A stretch of 64,000 nucleotides of DNA, taken from positions 15,467,200 through 15,531,199 of the forward strand of contig OY754329.1 in NCBI GenBank assembly GCA_963573305.1, read 5' to 3'. The notes below the pieces were generated by a model that was not told the DNA's origin, made no database searches, and was given only the letters and a program-made list of their open reading frames with translations. The DNA is from Pyrrhosoma nymphula (taxonomy: Eukaryota; Arthropoda; Insecta; Odonata; Coenagrionidae). The position numbers and the translations under genes were made by a program. Of this stretch, positions 45,773 to 58,641 are shown piece by piece; the stretch's first letter is position 1, and every line of letters starts with the position of its first letter.

Positions 45773-46940
45773 ACCCTCCTTCACTGGGAGGGTGTGGGGA
45801 GGAAAGGAAGGCAGCGGGAAGGGGGGCGGGGGCGGGTGGTTGAAGTGTATCTTTGGGGGTTGGGTTCACCCACCCCTACCTCCCCCCTCGTATTAAATAA
45901 AATTCATTAAGAAAGTTACGAAGTTTGTATTATTTCTGTCAGTTACGCCTGTTTTCACAAAGTTACGCCTGAAAATATCGAGTTCATTTTTAATACAGAT
46001 TTCAATGTACTGTTATTATTGACGAATGTGTTATACAATAATTTAATGCATAAATGCAAACAATAATGTGTCAATACACAAAATGAGGAGATTTGAATGA
46101 ACTTGTACTGTAATATAGCAATTTTTCGGATAACCCGAAAATTTGGCAATCCGAACAGTGTCCAGTCCCAATAAGTTCGGATTAGTAGGAGTCCTAAGTG
46201 TATTTGGCAGAGTCTTTGGTGAAATGATTCATTCAAAGTTTGGGATGCAAAAGTACGTTAGAATGTTAGTTAATTGAAAAGAGCGCGAGAGATAAGCTTA
46301 CCAGACACGATTCTCTAAATGGTTCTTTAAATTTAAGCTAGTGATTATTTTAATTATGATTAATTTTCCATAAAATTGCGCAACGTCATAAAGTATTTTC
46401 ACAAAAAAACACCCCCTAATACCCAAATAAACTTAGTTTCAACTGTATGACAGATACGATGCATTAACTTCCCGTGTTCTCTCTCCATATGTCGTTTTCC
46501 AGTTGTGCGATATTTATGGCAGCATATTGGTGCAGGATGTAGCGTGATATGATTCGGGGAGCCTACTAGTCTAAGGATTAGACCAAATCACCCGCCCGAA
46601 CCCAAGAGAATCCGCCAATCCACCATTGAGCGAATGTGTGCGCGCGTCAACGAGACTCCGCGCTTGTTCTCCACGCATGCTGGCACAAGATAGTCCGCAC
46701 GGACGAACGAGGATATTCGCGAGGATCACGCGAGGGTACGTTCCGCCGTCGCCAAGGGACCGAGTCATGGGGTTAGGTAGGGAGTAGTCGGCTGGACCAA
46801 TCCGGAGGCCCTAGAAGACCATCCATCCGATCCATGCGTTTGCAGCGAAATGTATTCACCGCCCTCAGGTGCGCGCGAGCGTCATGACTACGGTTGCTAG
46901 CTCAACCGGATTCTTCGGGAGACTCCCGGCATAGGACAAT
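45773..46940. other. Intergenic sequence with a G-rich tract
   Basis: 45781-45890 is G-rich (GGGAGGGTGTGGGGAGG, GGGGGGCGGGGGCGGG) and then C-rich. 46560-46930 is GC-richer than its surroundings with a motif-free 65-codon frame. No gene. Confidence 0.45.
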
Positions 46941-46945
46941 GAGTG

Positions 46946-47127
46946 CGATATTTCCAAAGAGGAAAAATCATTCGCCTTGACCGGGATTCGAACTCGGATC
47001 CCTCGATTTCGCGCCGAGTGCTTTAACCAGTTGACCTAACGAGGCGTCCTTCTCTCCTGTGGATTATTTTTATATTGATTGTTCGAATCCCGGTCAAGGC
47101 GAATGATTTTTCCTCGGTGGAATATCG
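46946..47127 (-). mobile_element. tRNA-like sequence flanked by inverted T-arm copies
   Basis: On the minus strand 47046-46977 is a tRNA-like block: GCCTCGT start, TTAGGTCAACTGGTTAAAGC, anticodon stem CTCGG/TCGAG with loop CGCGAAA, B-box AGTTCGAATCC, ending AAGGCG. Its 3' T-arm plus about 30 bp of flank (46946-46992) is repeated in inverse at 47081-47127, so the block sits between inverted copies of its own 3' end. This is the same design as at 18.6 kb. The loop sequence is identical to that of the 21-22-kb array, pointing to related tRNA sources. Confidence 0.82.
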
Positions 47128-47129
47128 AA

Positions 47130-48125
47130 CTTATGTGCATTCGCGGATGACCCCGTAAAGGTAACTTACCGTGGTTAGTCCCGGTATCGTCAAAAAAATA
47201 GGACAATAATTTTTAAAATCTCCCGTCTTCCGAGTAATGAGGCGTTTCCCCAGTTTCCAGTTGTGATAGAAAAATAATAATAATAATAATATTCTTTCAG
47301 TTACTAACGATTGCTGCAATATATAACCTCTGTTAATATTTTAATTGCAATTTATATCACCTAATAAGCAAATTTATTTAATTTAACGAGCAAAATTATC
47401 TCAACATTCCATGATTCAAATGACTTGTACACGACGGTGATTTGCTAGGAAGGATATTGTGTCCCTGTTCTTGAAAAAATTCCTATGTTCACCGGCTCGG
47501 GTTTTGAAATTTCTTAACTAGCTTTTGGTACAGATAGTTAAATTGGGATGAATTTTTTGACTAGCCTATATATGTTGCATTACATGTAATCTTTCGCCTT
47601 TCCCTTTAGAATTTCTTATTCTCAGAACGGACTTATCCAGGGCATGACATTTTATAAAATATTATCCATAGTCACGAGTCGAGTGAAGTTGGTGAACCTC
47701 TGCTACAGACGGATATTTCTTTCAGTCGTCATTTGCAATGTGATACGTCTAAATAGATAGCACTTCTAATCGTAATCTTCTAAACTTTCTTTCACGGTAC
47801 TTCGTAGATATAGATGTAAATTCATCACAAAATACAGTAAAGCCTCTTCCAAAATGAACCTCATGCGGGAAAAACGTGAACAATAGTGCCAATTAGATTA
47901 TTCAACTCATCCTCCTCTTCCTCACTCTCTCATCTCCGTAAAACCAAGTTAGTTGAAAGGCAAAATGTAAATAATAAAAATCCTTGACTATCACATGACA
48001 AAATGTAGTTCATTTCCCAAACACAGACAGTGAAAACACATGACTACTCACCCAGAAACCCTTTTTATAAATGCTTTTTCAAGAATTCTCCCTTGTTCCG
48101 GATAATTTGCCTGATTTTTTTCAAT
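47130..48125. other. Intergenic sequence with a LINE-tail scrap
   Basis: 47795-47825 (CACGGTACTTCGTAGATATA, GATGTA) is a short remnant of the GTAGATGTAGATG LINE tail. Nothing else recognised. Confidence 0.5.
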
Positions 48126-48134
48126 CTGCATTCT

Positions 48135-48230
48135 GATTAGTGCTGGGACGAGTGCTGCATGCCTGGTGTGGAATCACCCCGTGCCACACCCTAGTGGTGG
48201 CTTGCACGGTACTTCGTAGATGTAGATGTA
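48135..48230 (+). mobile_element. LINE 3' tail remnant
   Basis: GGTGTGGAATCACCCCGTGC, CACACC, then GTGGTGGCTTGCACGGTACT and TCGTAGATGTAGATGTA match the 3' UTR terminus of the LINE at 13.2 kb, on the opposite strand. No coding part. Confidence 0.72.
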
Positions 48231-48484
48231 GGTATATCGTGAGAGTCACGACAACACTGAAGCCCCGTCTTTCTCACTTACTTGATGGACGACGTAATAC
48301 CATAATAAAGTTTAGCGTGTAATAGAGGGAGTAGTTGGGTTTGTGATATCTATGAGTAAATACTGTGTCTAAATCGATATAACTATCGAATTCCGTCCTT
48401 CAAAAAAACACAGGTTACATCATGATCAAATTTATTGAGCTTGAACCTCAAAAAAGCCTATTTTACGTGGTCCAGCTTGAGGTT

Positions 48485-48607
48485 ATTTTTTTCTCCCCGA
48501 CGATTCTGGTAGTCCGTATGCCCCTGAAATCCCGATAAGCCATTGGCTTGTCATCAGGTTTTTCAGGGGCCGAACCGCCAGAACTTGACAAACACCCATG
48601 CCCTGGG
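48485..48607 (-). mobile_element. SINE, 5'-truncated copy of the 16.9-kb family
   Basis: The minus strand reads CCCAGGGCATGGGTGTTTG, AAGTTCTGGCGGTTCGGCCC, CAATGGCTTATCGGGAT, GGGGCATACGGACTACCAGA and ends in A7. This is the full body of the 16.9-kb SINE without its tRNA-like head. Confidence 0.9.
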
Positions 48608-48609
48608 TA

Positions 48610-50535
48610 AGGGAAAAGGTTCAGATCAGGGTTTGTGCGCTAAGAAAACCGTATGTTTACCAATACATACCACTGGGGCAATATTCCTGTCATGAGAGCG
48701 ATGTCCCCGTTTCTGTCTCCGCATGTATGTATAGCGGAAAAAACATCCTTCGGGGTACGTTTTGGTTTTATTTGGCTTTCAATATTTGGATAAATTTTAC
48801 CATTACCTAGTCTTTCTCGAAGTGGTTATAGTCTCCCGTGATCCATGCCTCAAAATAATCATAAATGAGGCTGAGTACCCAAGAGACTAAAAACAGAAGT
48901 GAGAACAGCGAGAGAATACGTTTACTGCCATGACTTTGCATTTCTCCATCCCTTATTTCTCAACCCACGTGCAAATGCACTTCCGTGAATAGTGAGAGGG
49001 CTAAGAAAATCCCTTTCGTGAGATTGAATTTGGTGCTTCTGACGCATCTTTAACTTGTTTACCAAAGGCAAGGACAGTGTGCCAAAGAAAATTCAAAGCG
49101 GGGTATACCTACGAATTTAACTGCAGCTGATAAAGTTCCTATTTTGGATAGACATTCAGGGCACTGTTATGCCTTTTGCAAGAACACCAGAGGGCAAGAA
49201 GGCACAATTAGTGCTCTACGTGTGCACTAATTGTCTGTTTCTAGTTAGTGCACTAATTGTAGTACAAACAGTGCACTCACTGCCTTAGTGAAGCACACAT
49301 GACTGTGTCCTACACACAACTTCGAAGAGGTAAACTTAATCGCGAAAGAAAGACGTTAATTACCGCGAATTGTACAGGAAAAAATTAAAATCAGCCAGAT
49401 TCCCAATAAATTCAACAGAGAAGTCAGTTACTCGCTGTGCAACGCATGGAAACGCGTGCTGCGCGGGAAATAAAAAATGACAACGACCAATCACAACGGC
49501 CCTAACCCCAACGGATGATGAAAATAATACAGAACTACAGGAAAGTAATAGAGTTTGCATGGGATAAGAAAGAATGAAGGGCTGCATTTACAATATCTTA
49601 GGATTAAAAGACATGATGATTTAAAAACTAACGAAGAGGCTGTTCAACACAGAGCATTAACAAAGAGGCCTCATTCTTTTTATTACGGTGGTCTCCAACC
49701 CAAACGGTACAAACCATCTTCATAATAAATATTAAGTGATCTCTTCGACATCATAAAAAACAAAAACCTTGCCAATAATCGAAATGATTGATTAATTATT
49801 CACGATATAGATGGAATAATTATTAAAGCAGGATCTTCTCTCGCTCCCTCAGCTAGGGTAGCTCTGGAACAGGATATATGTGTACACCCTCTCTCCTCAG
49901 ACACCCTGGTGAACAATTCCAACTCATTTTTAGTCGAAAATAGTAATGAGTAATATTTTATTACTGATTTACCACTGAGCGTTAGCAACTTCATATAATT
50001 AATATTGCAACAGATCACATAATATAATAAATAGCGTCAGTTACTTCCACTTAAGAGCTCAACTATGACTATGCAAAAGGATAAAAAACCGTGAAGAGTA
50101 TTAATCACGGCTACCTGTTTGTTTATACGTTGCCAAAACTTCGTCGGTTATGATTAGAACGTCATGTACGCACTTTTTTACGAAAACTTGGCTTCGCGAC
50201 TCAAGTGAAATAAGTGGTGCAAATAACAAAGCCCACCTTGCGCGGCTGACATTGCTCAAATATATTCACGCTTCCAGCGAGATGTGAGCCGACTCGTGAT
50301 TCCACTTTATGGGCAAGCGTGGTCTCGCCCATCGCTTTCCAGGTGATCGCGCCCGCTATCCTCTGGCGCTATAAATTTCTCACGATACGCTGAAATCAAG
50401 CAACGGTAATAGAGAACGAAGAGGGCCCCCAACCTTATCCCTCTCCAAAAATCAAGCATCCGTGGTTTCATCACCTCCAGTAGGAGGGATAAAGAAATAC
50501 GATACTGCACTTCAAGAGGCTACACCGAATTAATG
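48610..50535. other. Intergenic sequence with a small repeat cluster
   Basis: 49203-49262 holds ACAATTAGTGC, then two copies of GTGCACTAATTGT, forming overlapping hairpins. No gene; frames of 60-75 codons have no motifs. Confidence 0.45.
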
Positions 50536-50537
50536 AG

Positions 50538-51540
50538 GAATCTCTAACATACGGCAGCAATGCATGTCTCCCGGATTAACCTAAATAGGCAATTCCATTA
50601 CAGATTCCAAAGATTACAATTCCTGAAGAGGCTACACCGTATCTCTGCAATCGGATTTTTTCTCTTTTCGGTATTATATTAGGCTGTGAGCGTTTCTACT
50701 TTACCTTTGATATGAATTCCCACGATAAATACTCGAGAATTATTAACGTGGATGTGAAACACTTTTCAATAATTAAACTATTCTTTTCGGCTCTTCTTGT
50801 ATCCCACTTTCCTAGTTGGGAAATTGCTGGGATTACTGGGAAATTTATTAAATATCCCTGCATCTTCGGCACGGCAGCAATGCATGTCTCCCGGATTAAC
50901 CTAAATAGGCAACTCCATCACAGATTCCAAAGATTACAATTCCTGAAGAAGCTACACCGTATCTTTGCAATCGGATTTTTTCTCTTTTCGGTATTATATT
51001 AGGCTGTGAGCGTTTCTACTTTACATATGATATGATGTCCCACGATAAATAATCGGGTATTATTAACGTGGATGTGAAACACTTCTCAATATTGAAACTA
51101 TTCTTTTTGGCTCTTCTTGCATCCCACTTCCCTAGTTAGGAAATTGCTGGGAAATTTATTAAATATCCCAACATCTTCAATGACGTGGTAAATTGGGAGG
51201 ATTAGGACGATTTAGGGATAGGAGTCTGTTTGGTCAAAAACCTTGCCGAAGGCGAACAAACATTTGGTCAGAGGAAGGGTTAGGCTTAAGCCGTCGCGTC
51301 GCTCCAAATGACTGGCTAATGTTTACTCCTGAACGAGAACATTCTCAATACACCGGTCAGCCAATCCGTGGAGGCGGAATTGGTCCGATAGAGGATGCAT
51401 TAGTTTACTTATCCCAACCATGCGCATGGCGATAGAGGCCAATAGAGATAGGGAGAATGGATGAATCATGGACGGAGCCAGGACCGTGTACGGCAGGTTA
51501 ATCCGGGAGACATGCATTGCTGCCGTAGGTCAGAGATTCG
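50538..51540. mobile_element. Composite repeat: 320-bp tandem pair bounded by 45-bp inverted repeats
   Basis: Two direct copies begin at 50551 and 50871 (ACGGCAGCAATGCATGTCTC, CCGGATTAACCTAAATAGGC, ending CATCTTC), period 320. The first 45 bp (50538-50582) recurs in inverse at 51496-51540 with two mismatches, closing the 1.0-kb block as terminal inverted repeats. The segment at 51190-51480 is unique. Frames inside (96 and 80 codons) have no motif. Confidence 0.85.
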
Positions 51541-52280
51541 TCATCAAACGGCAGAGTATGGAATGGCTAGAAGTTGGCGTGGAAAAAATCGCGTTGAAAT
51601 AAATCTCGATGAATCGTAGTCTGTACACACAAAGTAGGGACACATCGAACGAAAGAGACAGGTGTGGATGCAAAAGAGCAAATGAAGGGAAAAAATAAAG
51701 ATTGACTTGATAAAAATACGGCAGTGAGGAAGCTGTGAGTCAGAATCTCCAAATACGTTACGAAAAAAATAACAAAATTATTATTATGAATGTAGGAAAA
51801 TGTAATTCACATTCACAATAAAATGGCCTTTACCATAGAAAACTAGCTTCTTGCTATATTCTAAAGTATATTCTTACGACAAAATTATTTCCGTACAAAA
51901 ATGTTGCAAATCGTTAATCAAAGCATTAAACTTTCAGCGATAAACTGTTAATTTGAAGGCACTTGTACTGCTTTTTTCTGACTTTCCTTGTCACATGGAG
52001 GATGATATAAAATTATCAAAATCTTTTGCCTTTCTTATTAGACGAGCGTGCTTTCACATGGAAGTTTATGCACCAAAGTGATGTAATCTGCCATAAAAAT
52101 CATCTGCTTAATCCGGATTCAAACCCGATTTAACCATTGATGGTTAAGTCTGTGGAAAGTTGCAGGGCTGGGCAGTTACAATATCATCACAGCAGAAGTT
52201 GCTACGCGTTGTAGCAGAATGAAACGAGCTTTTTCTTAGTATCTGAAATAGTTTTCTTAGTTAGGTGAAGCAGAAATTGA
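51541..52280. other. Intergenic sequence, nothing recognised
   Basis: AT-rich. AATCCGGATTCAAACCCGATT (52111-52131) resembles a decayed minus-strand B-box, but no tRNA-like fold follows. Confidence 0.4.
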
Positions 52281-52282
52281 TT

Positions 52283-52600
52283 TTATGTGATTTGAGAGAA
52301 ATTTTCTCTATTCATAAAGAGACCACATTCGAATTTCAGCACGAAAGGAGCGTAAAGGAAATATGATTATATTAATAGCGCTATAATGTTGTTTTAAATG
52401 ACTGAAATTCTCAGTAACTAGCTAAATATGCGTACATGAGAATTGCGGTGAAAAATTAATTTGTTTTTAAAATTTTAGAGAATCAATACAAACTAAACAT
52501 TGAAATTTATGACGAGATCTATTAGTTTCCACATTTTTTATATTCCTAATTTTTAAAATTCCTCATTTTTTATGAAATCTCTACGGAGTGCATACCCCTG
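52283..52600. mobile_element. Decayed relative of the TTAA-type MITE
   Basis: GTGATTTGAGAGAAATTTTC, GAGACCACATTCGAATTTCA and, farther on, CTCAGTAACTAGCTAAATAT and CTACGGAGTGCATACCCCTG align in order with the 555-bp MITE, with many substitutions and gaps. An old insertion, or a related subfamily. Confidence 0.55.
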
Positions 52601-52817
52601 CCAATTCCCATAGAAAATGGTAGATATAATTTGTAAAATAGTTCAAGAAGTAGTAAGTAAGGTAATATTTTTCTTTATGATGATGTCACATACATTGAAC
52701 CTTATGTTAAAAAATATCTCGCATAAACCTACCGTAAGTGCGGAACCTTTTTTTAAGGAAAGGTTTACAATGAAAAAAATTTACAATCCTTATTTTTTCC
52801 GTTCATTTGCTCTTTTG

Positions 52818-52950
52818 CGACCTGTTATGGTATTCAGGTTTCTGGTTCTGCGATTAAATTATTTAATATTATGCGACAGTTTACAAAACTGTCCCATAAT
52901 ATTAAATAATTTAATCGCAGAACCAGAAACCTGAATACCATAACAGGTCG
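52818..52950. repeat. Near-perfect palindrome, 65-bp arms
   Basis: Arms 52818-52882 and 52886-52950 with a 3-base loop and one visible mismatch (GCGACAG against CTGTCCC). A single diverged arm of the same sequence is at 23553-23610. No GAAAC core is visible. The 105-codon frame ending here is incidental. Confidence 0.92.
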
Positions 52951-52954
52951 ATGG

Positions 52955-55475
52955 TTCAACAACAAACCCAGTAGGAAAGAACAAGTTTCTCTCTGCAGTC
53001 AGGGATATACCAAGGCTCACCCGTCGTAATCTCAAACGATTTCAACTTCCTGTGTGTATAAATATTAATTAACCCCAGTACCACACCTCTCTCACCCCTT
53101 TCCTCGAACCACCGAGACAGCCTGCCTCCCGCATGAAAGCTATTATTTCAATTTCGTGACACTCTGCGCACGTTGGGTGACGCAGCTGTGGTGGACTTAC
53201 TTTCACTCTCTCTCCCCAAACATTTTTAACAAGTGAACTGTGGGGGATTTAATGGAGTGGTAAAAATTATTCGAGAAAGAATTTAATTATTTTATTTCCG
53301 CAATGAGGAAGAATACGTAGGGAATACTCTCTCGAGAGGGAAAAATTGAACAATTAAATATGAAGCAAGTAAGGAAATCGCAACAAGGAGGACATATTAC
53401 AGAAAGAGAACACACAGCAGAAAGAGAAGGGACCAACTACACCACTGATGTTGTTCTTGTAACATTCATTAATTTAGTATGTTAAGAGATTGAAGGCATC
53501 AAAAAGTCACATTCAACAAATCTATCCCTTCGTCTCCCTCGCCCAAGTGAATTCATTTGTTCTGGTTTTGACGACATCTCTTGAGGCAACTGAGCAGAAA
53601 GAAATATATTAAAAGGAATATAAAGGACTTAAATCAAGAAGATAACATTTCAGGTAGGAAAATTGACATTTGAGGTGCTCACATGCCGAACAGAGAGACA
53701 AATAATAAAATTGAAAGTTTATTAAAAGAGACATTATGTTGATTATACCTTTAGACTACGGCCTGGAGCCTGGTTTCTAACACAAGATAAGCATCGTAGG
53801 GCTCAGTTTGAAGTGAAGTGATCTAATTAACCGGAGTCATGTGACCCGTCCGTCAACGATTAAAAATACGAAATAGCCTAAGCTTTAGAAGCCCATTATC
53901 CTGATATATTCCCGCCACTTTAACCATTTCAACTATTTCTTTTAATAAATATTTAGCTCCTATTTTGATCAAGAGGCCATTGCGATTAGCTCTGTTGATA
54001 AACGTTTCCCACATTTCATGTGGATAGACCAAAATATTATAACAGCGGGATTAATCTATACTTGAAAATTAATTTCAAATCAGGAGGCGGGTCACTCTTG
54101 CAGTTTCAGTGGGATTTAATAGTGGTAAATAGATCATAAATTTGGAATGTGATTTATGAGAAATGTAAAACCTTTGGCATCCAAATTAATTACCTTGAAT
54201 AAATGAAATTTAATAAAAACAGCTGAGTTTTTAATAGCGTAATGCATTTTTTCGATTTCAAGAAGTACATACAATGGGTTAGGCGTGTATTAGGATTTGG
54301 CTTACCCGGATTTTCAATTCCAGAAAGTGCTTTCGGGTATGGGAACTCGGCGATGTTGTGAAGTGCAACTCGAGCATCATGGCTAGGATAGATGATGAAT
54401 TGACGGCAAAAGAGTCATTCGATACATATGAATCAACTGGACCAAATTTCCATCGCGGCATCATGTACCCGGAGGACGATGCTGGAGTCGTGCGTAAATT
54501 CGGTTGACGCATGGCAGCCTTTGATCCGGTGTGAGACCTGTGAGGACTTTCTGTGACAACGTTAATTTTAAAACGAGCATTGTATTTTTAAATCTCGGTT
54601 CCTCAGGGGTAAAAATGAAGGACATTATAGACACAAACGAAAGGAAAGCAGCTTTAGAAAATTGAAGGAAAATAAACATGAAAATACTGAAGAAAAAGGG
54701 TCTAAATGTTTCAACACTCGTGAATTATAAATAAGCCGTCCAAAAAACCTCAAAAATCATCGATATATTAGGCTTTCTTGAGCCAAATACAAATACATAT
54801 CGTCCTTTTCGTAGAGAATATCAGACATAAATAAATGATCGTTTAACATTAAATATAGTGCTGTTTGCGTTCCCATGCTTACAACCTATACCCTGAGCAC
54901 GAAGTAGCTCCTTAGCAAGAGTTAATAAACGTAGCTGCAATACGATGTTTTTCGATTTGGTGAATTCCTCTCAACAGCAGGTACAAACATACTTCTTGCC
55001 CAGTCCATAAAGTTTTAAATTTATACACCAATGGGCAAAAATATTACATGAAATCCTCTAGCCTGACTGGCAAGCATCAGAAAGTTGGCTGAAAGTCACT
55101 CTAGGTAAACAGTTTTATAATGCATTTTGAAAGAAATAGTTGAGCGCACTGCTAGCCCAATTTAAGTAAATTTTCTCCAGTACATATTTTATTTTTCCCA
55201 TGCGCCAATTTTTTTTAAACAATGATCGGAATAATCCTGTCCTATGCTAAAGTGCAACCTATTTGGGATATCTTTGTTGCTAATATGTTCTAAGATTTAA
55301 AATTTTATTCCTTTGCTATTAATTTATAAAATAACTGTCCGCGGGACTCAGGGTCAGTTACGGTATTCTCCAACATACTACGCGTTTTCAACGAATTGCG
55401 GTTAAAAGTTAGGCGTACTCTGTCAGAGGGGTACCGATATTTACTACCTGCAATTTAAGCAGTCTCGTTTCCTTC
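52955..55475. other. Intergenic sequence, nothing recognised
   Basis: 2.5 kb without recognised element or gene; frames of 72 and 77 codons on the minus strand at 54279-54679 lack motifs. Confidence 0.45.
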
Positions 55476-55478
55476 TTA

Positions 55479-56040
55479 TGCCTGTTGTTCACGGTAAAAT
55501 TTTCGGTAAAAAATACTATAAAATCGACTAATTTTATAAAAATGAGGTTGCTAACGATAAAACCGTTTCATAAAACCTAGTTTTATAAAAACGTTTTACG
55601 GAATAAGACAGGTTCTATTTCCATAAAACCGTTTTATGCAACAACCAATGAGATGTTCCGCTCATCCCGTTGATAATAATCTCGTATCCATGGGAAGCCA
55701 AACAATAAAAACGAAAAACAAGCATGGCTGGAAGTTCATGGAACGTTGAGGCAGTATCTTTCTTGTTAGAAGAATGTGTTACAGCCTTAGCATCGTTGAG
55801 TGTGATCAGAAAGTAAGTAAATAAACAATACATATAATTATTAACCTAACAGTCATCCAAAAGAGAGTGCATTTATCGCTTCACGTGTTCGCAAAGCGTC
55901 TCATAGATGGCAGGACATTGCGGTTGTATGAATAGTTTTACCGTGAGCAAGCAAGTACGTTTTACGTACGATTCATAAAAGTTTCAATAAAAATGTTTAT
56001 AAAACTCTTTTATGGAAAATTTTATCGTGAGCAACAGGCA
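55479..56040. mobile_element. 562-bp MITE with TTA target duplication
   Basis: Begins TGCCTGTTGTTCACGGTAAA and ends with the complement of TGCCTGTTGCTCACGATAAA. The inverted repeat continues through AAAATTTTC. Flanks are TTA on both sides (55476-55478, 56041-56043), a 3-bp duplication as made by PIF/Harbinger elements. Rich in TTTTATAAAA subterminal motifs. A truncated copy is at 37603-38098. No coding capacity. Confidence 0.88.
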
Positions 56041-56043
56041 TTA

Positions 56044-58637
56044 CGATGCAAACCAGTTGTCTGGTATACAGTATGCTTTGCATTCTTTGGTCTGCCATCG
56101 AATGGAAAAACAATAGAAAGGGTTTAGCTTTTACAGAGCTAAAACTACCAGCAGAAAACGGTGGAATTTCATCGCAGCGGATTTATGATAGTCAATTGCA
56201 ATGCAACAACAGTAAATCTCCGGTGAGCCAATTAAAAACACTCCCTTGAATTGAAGTAGTAATTAACAATCGACAATGGCTAACGGAATCGCGCAACTTC
56301 GAACCAATGTCTGCATCAGTTTACAAAGGACGGCAGGCAGGCATACAGAAATGATTGGGCTCTACGATATGTAATGCTCGCTTCCGAAACAAAAATGGAG
56401 AACAAATGAAAGCGCGCCCGGCTGCGCTATCAGTCTGTGAACGGCCAATTAATCCCATTCCACGGATTCTTTTCACCGCTCGGGAGAGAGCTATCTCATC
56501 CGAGACTTACCGATCATCCACTATCCTTCCATTCGGTCACTCTTCCATCCGAGGGCATCGCAATCGCTCTGACAACGTTCTCCTCGTTTCCCGTCAACGC
56601 AATATTAAAACCTTATTTTTATTCCACCCTTGGCACCGACCGTCTCTTCCACCTCTTCCACCACTAACGATGTCATCTTACGGAGAATACATGGGAATGG
56701 ACGAAATCACTGCAAAGATCTTGCGCAGAGACCAAAAATGTACACACCAAGTGTATCGTAGCGGGATTTAATAAACAATTTGAAATAGAGGGAAAATTAC
56801 GAAAGATAAAAAAAATAAAAAGGAGTATCGGCGGTTCAATTATCTCGGCATGCGGAAACGCGATCACCGTTATCTTCTGAAATGGCCTTCCATTTCAAGT
56901 TGGCAAAAATGGAAATAAAGAAAAAACTCAAGCCATTTACCTTTTGGTGAAATCGATTACACAATTACGATTACAGAATTGCTTAGTTAAAATACAATCA
57001 TGAAAAGTTTATCGAATGCCCTTAGGTTAATAAACTTTCACCGGTTGAAATGAATTTTGACTTAGATGAAAGGGAAATAATTGGGAAAAAGGTACCAATC
57101 AAACTTAATGCTAAACAGTTTCAAGGATGACTGCGAAAACTCATTAACTGTCCCAGAATCTACGTTACGGGTGCGGGGTTGTCTTGATATTTTGTATTGA
57201 CATCAAACTATCTAGAAGAATATGCTATTTAAAAAACAATAAAGCAGTACTTTTAGATTTATCGATTTTAGCTAAGAAAGATAGACTATATAGCACTAGG
57301 ATTCAGCAGTAAACATTGGAGTGTTATTTGCAATACAACGAAAGCTAAATCAATAGTGACCTCATTCTTTTATCAGCAGAGTATCACATATGTTTCAGAA
57401 TTAGTCCATTTTATATTCCCTAGCAATCTGATAAGTTTACAATTCTGACTTTCTTAAAATGCCCATTAAATGTAGGCGTCTTACTTATGAGTTTGGATGA
57501 AAATGGAAAAAAGTACGATGGATGGAATGAAAGACAATCAAGAGATTACTTGGTAAGGGAGATAACTGCTGAGGGAGAATGTGAGGCAAAGAAGGTGATT
57601 GGAGCAGGTAACGAGGAGTGAAGGGATGTCCAATGGTCGTGACAGAGGGGAGGATACTTAAAAAATGGGGAAGGAAAAGAAAGAAAATAGGTTTTTTGAG
57701 GGGATGAAGAGCGCTGGGATGAATGCGGAGATGAAGACTCAAATTGTGAAAGGAGACAGGAGCCGGCTGCTGTCAAATATTCGTGGAAGTAATAATTTCC
57801 ATCTCTGCTAAACTGAACCGACATTATACCTCTCTATAATTAATCAGGTTCACGACACTTGAAGAAAGCAGTATTGTTTTCCTCAATACACTCGAATATT
57901 ATACTTATTTCTCCTTCACATTTCCCGACCTGCTATCCTTCCGTTTCTATCTTAATTTTGCCTTCTCGCCGATAAAAACTCCTACGCATACGAGTACTAC
58001 AAACAAAAACCCGTATATTCCATCCACTTGAAAGCGAAAATATATAAAAAGTATATAAAAAAGCGTATTGTTAGTTAATATTCTATCTGGAACATTCAAT
58101 TATAGTGCCTCAATTATAGTGCCTCTATTGACGGTGATAATTTTTCCATGTATTCAATAATCGTATGAATTAATTGAAAAGAAATGAAAATGATTCTTAG
58201 GAAGGGTTAATAAATGCGAAATAACGACTACTAAGTATATAAAATAATAATTTGTAATACAGTTAAAGATTCAGTACTGACTCACTACTAATCTGCAACC
58301 AACTAGCCCTGATCTTTTGGGAATACAGCTACTCTGTACGGCATGGTCTTGTAGCATTCTTACCTGTAAGAAGAAGAAAATTTATTCATAAATACAATTC
58401 CAGTTAGAGAAAAGAAGTCTCAAATGAATTTAATTCACTTCTTTGGAATAACAAAAAGAAAAAAATATTATTTCTGCAATACACATCAAGATAAGATATG
58501 AGCCACTACATTTTTGGTTAGTCTATGTACTGCTTAAAAAGATTTTTTTGCCAATGTCCAATTTTGACGTGACTATTGATATTAATCCAAGCAGTGTAAT
58601 CAATTAAATCTCGCCAATAACTTAGACACCAGTTTTC
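56044..58637. other. Intergenic sequence, no gene supported
   Basis: 56350-56680 is GC-richer and carries a 138-codon plus-strand frame (56355-56771) whose end reads MSSYGEYMGMDEITAKILRR. I recognise no domain and no splice context that would support an exon. 57540-57760 is purine-rich. Confidence 0.4.
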
Positions 58638-58641
58638 ATAA

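Noticed and set aside
56355..56771. Possible exon with a 138-codon frame
   Set aside because: GC-richer, but no domain, no convincing splice sites and overlapping frames; could not be supported from sequence alone.
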